From Deltaproteobacteria bacterium (lineage in GTDB: Bacteria > Myxococcota > B64-G9), in NCBI GenBank assembly GCA_030591745.1, contig JAUVAM010000288.1:1-5791 (forward strand): a stretch of 5,791 bases of DNA. The letters are read 5' to 3'. A program made the translations under genes and the position numbers. Positions 1 to 5,127 of the stretch are shown here, one piece after another. The number at the start of each line of letters is the position of its first letter. Position 1 is the first letter of the stretch. The notes under the pieces are model-generated. The model did no database searches, was not told the origin of the DNA, and saw nothing but the letters and a program-made list of their open reading frames with translations.

Positions 1-5
1 GACGG

Positions 6-1847
6 ATGAGCACATGGATATTGATGCTGGCTTTGGCCGCAAGCTTTGGCTTGGCTGTGGGTTGTAGCGGTGGCGACGATCCCAAGGATCTGGTGATCTA
101 TCACCTGAATGATCGCCATTCTCATTGGCTGGGCTTCCCTACCTGCGACTATGGACCCAGCATATCAGACGGCACGGAGGGAGGCGCGGCCCGCTGGTTC
201 AAGTTTGTCGAAGACGCGCGGGTCACGGAAGAGAACCTCCTCTTGCTGGACGCCGGTGATTTCACCCAAGGCACTCTTTTTGCAGCGGCCGAAAATGCCG
301 CAGCGGACCTGAACACCATGCAGGCTTTGGGCTTTGATGCCGCGGCCGTGGGCAACCACGAACTGGACTGGGGACCCGCCGGTTTGGCTGCCATGCTGCA
401 GGCGGCGAACAAACCCACCGTGCCCCTCCTGGCGGCCAACATGCACTTCGATCCCACCGATGCCGGCGACGACAGCTTAGAGGCCCTATACGGCCCCGAG
501 GGAGAAAGCGGCAAGCTCATCCATCCTTACATCGTGCGCGTCATGCCCAATGGGCTCAAAGTGGGCATTTTCGGCTTGCTGGGCTTGGATGCCGAGAGCA
601 CCATTCCCCAGGCGGCTCCCTTGAGCTTCTCTTCAGGCGCTTCTGATCTGGCCGAAACCGCCCAACAAGTGGTCAACACCCTGCGCGACGACGAAGGCGT
701 GGATGTGGTCATCCTGTTGGCGCATTTGGGCATCGAAAACGGCGCGGACGGGTATGTCGGCGAAACGGATATGCTGGCCCGCAACACCACGGGGATCGAC
801 ATCATCGCATCCGGGCACGCACACACCCTGACCCCCGAACCGGTGACCATCGCCTCGGAGAAAGGCGAATGGAGCACCCAATTCATCGAGGCCGGCCGCT
901 ACGGGGACCACCTGGCTCGCTGGGACGTCAAGGCAGGCGGGGGTGAAGTCAAAGAGGCCATCGGCCAGGTGATCACCATTGACGACAGCCTGGAAACCAC
1001 GGAAACGGTGACCCCTTTGATGGATGGCCTCGTCGACAGCATTGAGCAGAGCTTTCTGACGAGCTATCCCTTGCTGCCGGCAGCCGAAGCCTTCTTAAAC
1101 GGCGAGATTTGCCAAAAACTCTGCAATTCAACTTGCGATCTGGAGCGTTTGTCCCACCAGGCCAACAACATCGGCAACCTGACTGCAGACGCCGTCCGCC
1201 TGGCCACCGGCACCGAAACCGCCTTCATCTCCAACGGTGGCGACCTGCGTTCATCCCTTCAACGAGACACATCCGGCGGCTTCTCTCTGGCCGACGCCTT
1301 CATCGTTACGCCTCTGGGCATCGGGCCGGAGGGTTCCATCGGCTATCCCCTGGTGAAGTTCAACCTGACCTGGGATCAGATCAAATTCGTCCTGGAAGGA
1401 ACCTCGGCCAGCATGGGGCAAGGCAACAACAGCTACTTTTTAAACGTCTCAGGATTGAAAATAGTCATGGATTTGGACCAACCTGACTATGTCCGTATCC
1501 GCCGCATCGAACAATACAGCGCCCTGGACGAAAGCGACAACCCGGTGCTCATTTTCGATGCGGACAACGGTGCCTGGCAGGTCGACAGCACCGAATGCGT
1601 TTCGGTGACGACGTCTTTGTACGTCGCATCCTTCGCTGCGGCCATGGGCATCGCCCTTCGGGACGAGGCCTGCCAAGAATTACCGGCCGGATCCCACATG
1701 ACCAGCATCGTCACCAACGAACAGGGACAAGAGGTCAAACTCTGGTACGTCATGGCTGAATTCCTGGCAAGCTTTGGTGACGCAGGCATCCCCGCTAGCT
1801 ACTGCTCGAACCCGAAGCGTCGAATCATCGACCTGGCCAACCAGTAA
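6..1847 (+). CDS. Lipoprotein metallophosphatase / 5'-nucleotidase (UshA-like family)
   Basis: Predicted exported enzyme that removes phosphate from nucleotides or related esters outside the cytoplasm. Residues 1-20 are a hydrophobic signal sequence ending in the lipobox-like AVGC, so Cys20 is a likely lipid anchor. The N-terminal metallophosphoesterase domain shows NDRH (35-38), GD (84-85), GNHELD (116-121), AH (239-240) and GHAHT (270-274). These match the two-metal ligands of the family; H118 and D121 fit the catalytic dyad, and H273 stands where E. coli UshA has Gln. The C-terminal 5'-nucleotidase domain has GNLTADA (390-396) and SNGGDLR (409-415), followed by a substrate-pocket-like region near 440-480. 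The length of 613 aa is usual. Extra cysteines (47, 369, 373, 377, 531, 556, 600) suggest disulfides. The n-region lacks Lys/Arg and the ATG is 5 bases from the window edge, so the true start may lie upstream. Substrate is not decided by sequence. Confidence 0.9.
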   Translation: MSTWILMLALAASFGLAVGCSGGDDPKDLVIYHLNDRHSHWLGFPTCDYGPSISDGTEGGAARWFKFVEDARVTEENLLLLDAGDFTQGTLFAAAENAAADLNTMQALGFDAAAVGNHELDWGPAGLAAMLQAANKPTVPLLAANMHFDPTDAGDDSLEALYGPEGESGKLIHPYIVRVMPNGLKVGIFGLLGLDAESTIPQAAPLSFSSGASDLAETAQQVVNTLRDDEGVDVVILLAHLGIENGADGYVGETDMLARNTTGIDIIASGHAHTLTPEPVTIASEKGEWSTQFIEAGRYGDHLARWDVKAGGGEVKEAIGQVITIDDSLETTETVTPLMDGLVDSIEQSFLTSYPLLPAAEAFLNGEICQKLCNSTCDLERLSHQANNIGNLTADAVRLATGTETAFISNGGDLRSSLQRDTSGGFSLADAFIVTPLGIGPEGSIGYPLVKFNLTWDQIKFVLEGTSASMGQGNNSYFLNVSGLKIVMDLDQPDYVRIRRIEQYSALDESDNPVLIFDADNGAWQVDSTECVSVTTSLYVASFAAAMGIALRDEACQELPAGSHMTSIVTNEQGQEVKLWYVMAEFLASFGDAGIPASYCSNPKRRIIDLANQ

Positions 1848-1856
1848 AACAAAAAC

Positions 1857-2459
1857 TCACCGCCACTGGACGCTGTAGACGCAAGCGCTGTCGCCACGGG
1901 CCAGGCATTCCAAATGCTCAACCTGCACGTCCTTGGCCCCCACCAGCTCAAACATACGCTTGACGTAAGCGCAGAAGTGGATGCAGAACAATTCGTCCAC
2001 CACCACGCTATCTAATAACGTTGCGATCGCATGGGTTTTGCTCTTGCGCTCGATTCGCAGACCGCCCCTGTCGTAAAATCGACTCCAATACTGACCGGCT
2101 TTCTCCAGTACGTAGGCAGGATTGGCCATACGCAGGAACACTCGCTGGGTAGTGGTTAGATCTTTCTCGGCCTCGAATCGGCCAAACTCCACCAGCAGCG
2201 CTTTGCCCGATTCCCAAACCCGCTCGTCGTCACCAGCCAGATCATCGCCCAACAAACGGGCCCCAAATTTCCGCACGACGACAGCGGCCACACGCATGCG
2301 TAAATACAAGTCGGTCCAGGCGATGGAGACGGCCGAATCGGCTTCGGCCCTATCCTGGGTCTCAAGGCAATCCAGGAGTTCTTCCCAGGCATGGGGACCA
2401 AAGCGTTCGCGCAGAAAAGCACGCAGGGCAGAATAAAATGTGCCTCGACAATTAGGCAT
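1857..2459 (-). CDS. V4R / heme-NO-binding-like putative sensor protein
   Basis: A 200-residue soluble protein with no signal peptide or membrane segment. Its opening (GTFYSALRAFLRERFG, 6-21) resembles the start of HNOB-like and myxobacterial DUF2378-type proteins. Its end, GAKDVQVEHLECLARGDSAC (174-193), resembles the closing part of V4R small-molecule-binding domains, with the pattern C185-x3-GD-x2-C193. A CIHFC motif (159-163) could bind metal or a cofactor. I infer a sensing or ligand-binding role; no DNA-binding or enzymatic domain is attached. The reading frame stays open to an ATG at 2534 (225 aa), but I chose the ATG at 2459. It has GGAG 9 bases upstream, and a perfect TATAAT lies between the two ATGs, so a transcript from it could not carry the longer start. 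The gene is divergent from the clpX-like gene and convergent with the 5'-nucleotidase gene. The family name comes from memory of motifs and is moderately sure; that the gene is real is surer. Confidence 0.7.
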   Translation of the reverse strand: MPNCRGTFYSALRAFLRERFGPHAWEELLDCLETQDRAEADSAVSIAWTDLYLRMRVAAVVVRKFGARLLGDDLAGDDERVWESGKALLVEFGRFEAEKDLTTTQRVFLRMANPAYVLEKAGQYWSRFYDRGGLRIERKSKTHAIATLLDSVVVDELFCIHFCAYVKRMFELVGAKDVQVEHLECLARGDSACVYSVQWR

Positions 2460-2468
2460 CAGACCCGG

Positions 2469-2472
2469 CTCC
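2469..2472 (-). promoter_or_regulatory. Shine-Dalgarno GGAG for the V4R-like gene
   Basis: GGAG on the minus strand, 9 bases before the ATG at 2459. It favours that start over the upstream in-frame ATG at 2534, which has only AGGTGA jammed against it. Confidence 0.55.
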
Positions 2473-2499
2473 AATACCCCCTCCAAAGGACATTTTCTG

Positions 2500-2505
2500 A
2501 TTATA
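2500..2505 (-). promoter_or_regulatory. Perfect -10 box (TATAAT) for the V4R-like gene
   Basis: On the minus strand the sequence reads CATG-TATAAT-CAG, an exact sigma-70 -10 hexamer in otherwise GC-rich DNA. It lies 40 bases upstream of the chosen ATG, which would give a leader of about 33 bases. At 16-18 base spacing there is no good TTGACA; the region reads GCCCGC, so any -35 is weak and an activator may be needed. This is inferred from the motif only. Confidence 0.5.
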
Positions 2506-2582
2506 CATGAAAACAGGAAGAAGCGGGCGATCATTCACCTCATTCCCTTGCCTCCTCCCATTGTTTTCTGTAGCGTCTTGGC

Positions 2583-3647
2583 ATGCCCCCAATCGAGAAA
2601 CCAGCCATGGAAGTCCCCACCCCCAGGGCCATTTATGATGAGCTGAATCGCTACGTCATCGGTCAGCACCGAGCCAAGCAGACGGTGGCCACGGCGGCTT
2701 ACAACCACTACAAACGCATTGCCGTCAAAGGGGCACCCGGGGGCGATCTCTTACGCAAATCCAACATCCTGCTCATCGGCCCCACCGGTTGCGGCAAGAC
2801 GCATATCGCACGGCAACTGGCCAGAATCCTGGACGTGCCATTCGCTGTTTGCGACGCCACCGAATACACCGAAGCCGGTTACTACGGCAAGGACGTGGAA
2901 GTCATGGTGGCCGAGTTGCTTTTCAAGACCGACCAGGACGTGGCCGCCGCAAGCCGGGGCATTATTTTCGTCGACGAGGTGGACAAAATCGCCCGTCGCA
3001 GCCATGGCGCCCGCACCGGAGCCGGTGCCCGGGACATCGGCGGCGAAGGCGTACAGCAGGGCCTGCTCAAGCTCCTGGAAGGCCGCGAAGTTTTCGTGCC
3101 CCAAAATGTGACCCAGCACTGGAACAAGCACGACTTTGTGCAAGTGGACACCACGGACATCCTCTTCATCTGCGCCGGCACCTTTTCGGATCTTGCCGAA
3201 GTGGATCCCGGCCGCGGCATCGGATTTGGTGGCGAGGACGTTACGCGCAAGCACCGCCGAGTCCCCCAGAAAGCGTTGCTGGAGTATGGCTTCACACCCG
3301 AATTCCTCGGACGCCTGCCGGTGCTTATGCACATGCACATGCTGGAGGAAGATGACTTGTTGCGCATCCTGACCGAGCCACCGGACAGCATCATCAAGGA
3401 GTACAAGGTCCTTTTGGGGCTCGATGAAGTGGATTTGGATTTCACCGAAGACGGTCTTCGGGCTATCGTGCAGCAAGCCACGCGTCGCAAACTGGGCGCC
3501 CGGGGCTTACGTAGCATCGTGGAAGAAGTGATGCGCGAGATCATGTTCAGCGCGCCGGAGCGCAAAGGCAGCACTCAGGTCATCGACGCTGCGCTGGTGA
3601 ATACCCGCATGGACTCCATGGAAGAAGAAATCCCAGCACAACAGTGA
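2583..3647 (+). CDS. clpX: ClpX-type AAA+ unfoldase lacking the zinc-binding domain
   Basis: ATP-driven cytoplasmic protein unfoldase that normally feeds substrates to ClpP. It opens directly at the ClpX AAA+ start (TPRAIYDELNRYVIGQ, 13-28). Visible motifs: Walker A GPTGCGKT (66-73), pore-1 loop GYYG (99-102; usual GYVG), Walker B IIFVDE (127-132), GGEGVQQ (153-159), sensor-1 region CAGTF (197-201), IGF ClpP-docking tripeptide (213-215), arginine-finger region FLGRLP (241-246) and sensor-2 GARGLRS (305-311). The length of 354 aa compares with about 420 for standard ClpX. The missing part is the N-terminal four-Cys zinc domain, and an in-frame TAG at 2571-2573 rules out a longer start. The usual RKH loop is replaced by QHW (178-180). 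Starts at 2583 or 2607 (Met9) are both possible; neither has a strong Shine-Dalgarno. No clpP, tig or lon is adjacent, so this is probably a second, variant copy. It is coupled to the LOG gene downstream. Confidence 0.9.
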   Translation: MPPIEKPAMEVPTPRAIYDELNRYVIGQHRAKQTVATAAYNHYKRIAVKGAPGGDLLRKSNILLIGPTGCGKTHIARQLARILDVPFAVCDATEYTEAGYYGKDVEVMVAELLFKTDQDVAAASRGIIFVDEVDKIARRSHGARTGAGARDIGGEGVQQGLLKLLEGREVFVPQNVTQHWNKHDFVQVDTTDILFICAGTFSDLAEVDPGRGIGFGGEDVTRKHRRVPQKALLEYGFTPEFLGRLPVLMHMHMLEEDDLLRILTEPPDSIIKEYKVLLGLDEVDLDFTEDGLRAIVQQATRRKLGARGLRSIVEEVMREIMFSAPERKGSTQVIDAALVNTRMDSMEEEIPAQQ

Positions 3648-3650
3648 GGA
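3646..3650 (+). promoter_or_regulatory. Shine-Dalgarno GAGGA for the LOG-family gene
   Basis: GAGGA overlaps the clpX-like stop codon (TGA, 3645-3647) and sits 5 bases before the ATG at 3656. This supports that ATG over the in-frame GTG at 3644 and implies translational coupling with the upstream gene. Confidence 0.6.
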
Positions 3651-3655
3651 CAGAC

Positions 3656-4357
3656 ATGTTGAACAAAGCAGATCAACGAAAGAAAATCGGTGTCATGGGT
3701 TCCGCCTCGGGCCCCACGCTGAAAAACCCCGACAGCCTGGCCCGTGCCAAGGAACTGGGCAGAGAGATCGCTCGTCAAAACGCCATCCTCATCAACGGCG
3801 CCTGCCCGGGCTTGCCCGATCTGGCTGCCGAAGGCGCCAAAGAAGAAGGCGGCTTCGTCTTCGGCGTTTCCCCTGCCTTCAGCATGGCCGAACACATCAA
3901 GGTCTACGATTCGCCTGTGGCCAATTACGACATGATCCTCTATTCGGGCATGGGCCTGATGGAGCGAGACATCGTCAACATCCGATCGGCCGACGGTGTG
4001 ATCATCGTGGGCGGCGGCGTAGGCACCTTAAATGAATTCCCCGTGGCCTACGAAGAACGCAAACCGGTGGGTGTGCTGACCGGCACCGGCGGCATCTCGG
4101 ACCACATCAAAGAAATCCTGGCCTTCGCCAACCGCAAGGCCGGGCCGGATCGCATCATCTACGACGCCGATCCCGTGCAGCTCATCCGACGCCTGATCGA
4201 AATCATCGACCGGGTGGCCCCACCCATGCGCGAAAGCGAAATCGGCGGCGTGGCCGAAGCCAAGCCAACAGGATCCGAACAGGCCGAAGCCACCCACCGA
4301 GAAAGCATGCAAAAACGCGACGCCGACAAACAACGCCGCGCCGAAGAAGAAAGCTAA
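3656..4357 (+). CDS. LOG-family protein (TIGR00725-like), putative nucleotide 5'-monophosphate phosphoribohydrolase
   Basis: A 233-residue Rossmann-like cytoplasmic protein of the 'lysine decarboxylase-like'/LOG superfamily. Better-studied members cleave the base from nucleoside monophosphates rather than decarboxylate lysine. Visible parts are the first strand KKIGVMGSASG (9-19), a conserved-type MERD (102-105) whose Arg104 fits the family arginine, and the nucleotide-binding motif GGGVGTLNE (119-127). Classical LOG enzymes have PGGxGTxxE; Gly in place of Pro is typical of the TIGR00725-like branch, whose substrates are poorly known. After about residue 200 the protein ends in a charged Glu/Lys/Arg/Ala-rich tail, probably disordered or helical. 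The start at 3656 is preferred (GAGGA 5 bases upstream); a GTG at 3644 overlapping the clpX-like stop would add four residues. The 8-base gap to the clpX-like gene indicates one operon. Family is sure; exact reaction is not. Confidence 0.85.
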   Translation: MLNKADQRKKIGVMGSASGPTLKNPDSLARAKELGREIARQNAILINGACPGLPDLAAEGAKEEGGFVFGVSPAFSMAEHIKVYDSPVANYDMILYSGMGLMERDIVNIRSADGVIIVGGGVGTLNEFPVAYEERKPVGVLTGTGGISDHIKEILAFANRKAGPDRIIYDADPVQLIRRLIEIIDRVAPPMRESEIGGVAEAKPTGSEQAEATHRESMQKRDADKQRRAEEES

Positions 4358-4365
4358 AATCCTGC

Positions 4366-5127
4366 TCACTTGATCTTGCTTAGGTCGATCTTTTCCAGCA
4401 AGTCGAGAATCTCTGGGTCTTCCAGGAGCTTGTTGATTTTGGGGTTGCCCATCAGGCCGGCTACGTCTTGCTTGCGCGAGGCCTCGATCACCGAACGATC
4501 ACCCAAGAGTCTTCTGATCTTGGGGTGATTGATCAGCTTTCTGATGCTGGGATCGGCCATGGCCTTTTCGCGGTACTGGGGATTATCGGACAGTTTTTGC
4601 AAGGTGGCCAAGTCGCCAACCACCGGCAGGTGCAGGCTTGCCAACAGGTTGTGTTTGCGGGCCATGGCCACGACCTTGGATTTTTCGTAGCCGATGTCGG
4701 CCCGCTTCAGGGCAGGCTCTGTTTTGCTGCCAAGAAGCACGACGGCGCTCAAAATCACAAAAAGAATAAATCCAACCTTGGCTCCGCCGAACAGGGCTCC
4801 CATCCAGGAATCCCAGGAGGCCCGCACCGGCTTGTTGCCCAATGTGAACTTCTTTTTTCTGCGCCGGCGGATAAAACTCCAGCCCACCGTGCCCAAGACC
4901 GAATAAATGATCAAGAAGGCCGCCGCCATGCCCATGACCTTTCCCAGCATCACGGGCACGCCGAAATTTGAAGCCAGCCAAGGGCCCAAGGGTTTGCCGG
5001 CCATGCCGGCCAGCAGATAAGAGACCACCAACACAACCAGGCGCATGATCTGCATCGCAAAGCCGGAATAGTAGCCCAGGATCCCAAAAATCAGCACCAC
5101 GGAGGCGCAGGCCAAATCAAGGGTCAT
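4366..5127 (-). CDS. CvpA-type inner-membrane protein with STI1-like C-terminal repeats
   Basis: A 253-residue protein. Residues 1-133 hold four predicted membrane segments (about 4-25, 28-48, 60-86 and 109-133), in the pattern of the CvpA / colicin V production family, with a basic loop RRRRKKK (87-93) between the third and fourth. Family members are inner-membrane proteins linked to envelope stress and export; the mechanism is unclear. After the membrane part, residues about 172-253 form a soluble tail of short helical units marked by NP/DP/HP turns (182, 192, 201, 228, 237), resembling STI1/DP chaperone-adaptor repeats. The frame is open to 5244, but I chose the ATG at 5127. It begins exactly at the membrane domain, has GGAGG 9 bases upstream, and makes the overlap with the upstream gene 11 bases instead of 128. 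It follows the AOR gene in one operon and converges on the LOG gene with an 8-base gap. Confidence 0.8.
   Translation of the reverse strand: MTLDLACASVVLIFGILGYYSGFAMQIMRLVVLVVSYLLAGMAGKPLGPWLASNFGVPVMLGKVMGMAAAFLIIYSVLGTVGWSFIRRRRKKKFTLGNKPVRASWDSWMGALFGGAKVGFILFVILSAVVLLGSKTEPALKRADIGYEKSKVVAMARKHNLLASLHLPVVGDLATLQKLSDNPQYREKAMADPSIRKLINHPKIRRLLGDRSVIEASRKQDVAGLMGNPKINKLLEDPEILDLLEKIDLSKIK

Noticed and set aside
2440..2646. 68-codon plus-strand frame across the intergenic region as a small gene
   Set aside because: It overlaps the starts of both flanking genes, has no convincing Shine-Dalgarno, and its translation shows no recognisable features.
3240..3262. TRKH at residues 221-224 of the ClpX variant as the missing RKH loop
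   Set aside because: It lies after the IGF motif, in the wrong part of the fold; the true RKH position, before QVDT, reads QHW.
2751..3476. Long minus-strand open frame (241 codons) opposite the clpX-like gene, and another at 2882-3574
   Set aside because: They are antisense shadows of a high-GC gene whose plus-strand product has a complete set of ClpX motifs; the antisense translations look like low-complexity, non-protein sequence.
4370..4408. CTTGCT...AGCAAG inverted repeat near the 3' end of the cvpA-like gene as a possible terminator
   Set aside because: The stem is only six base pairs with a loop of about 16 bases, it lies inside coding sequence, and it has no suitable T-run after it on either strand.
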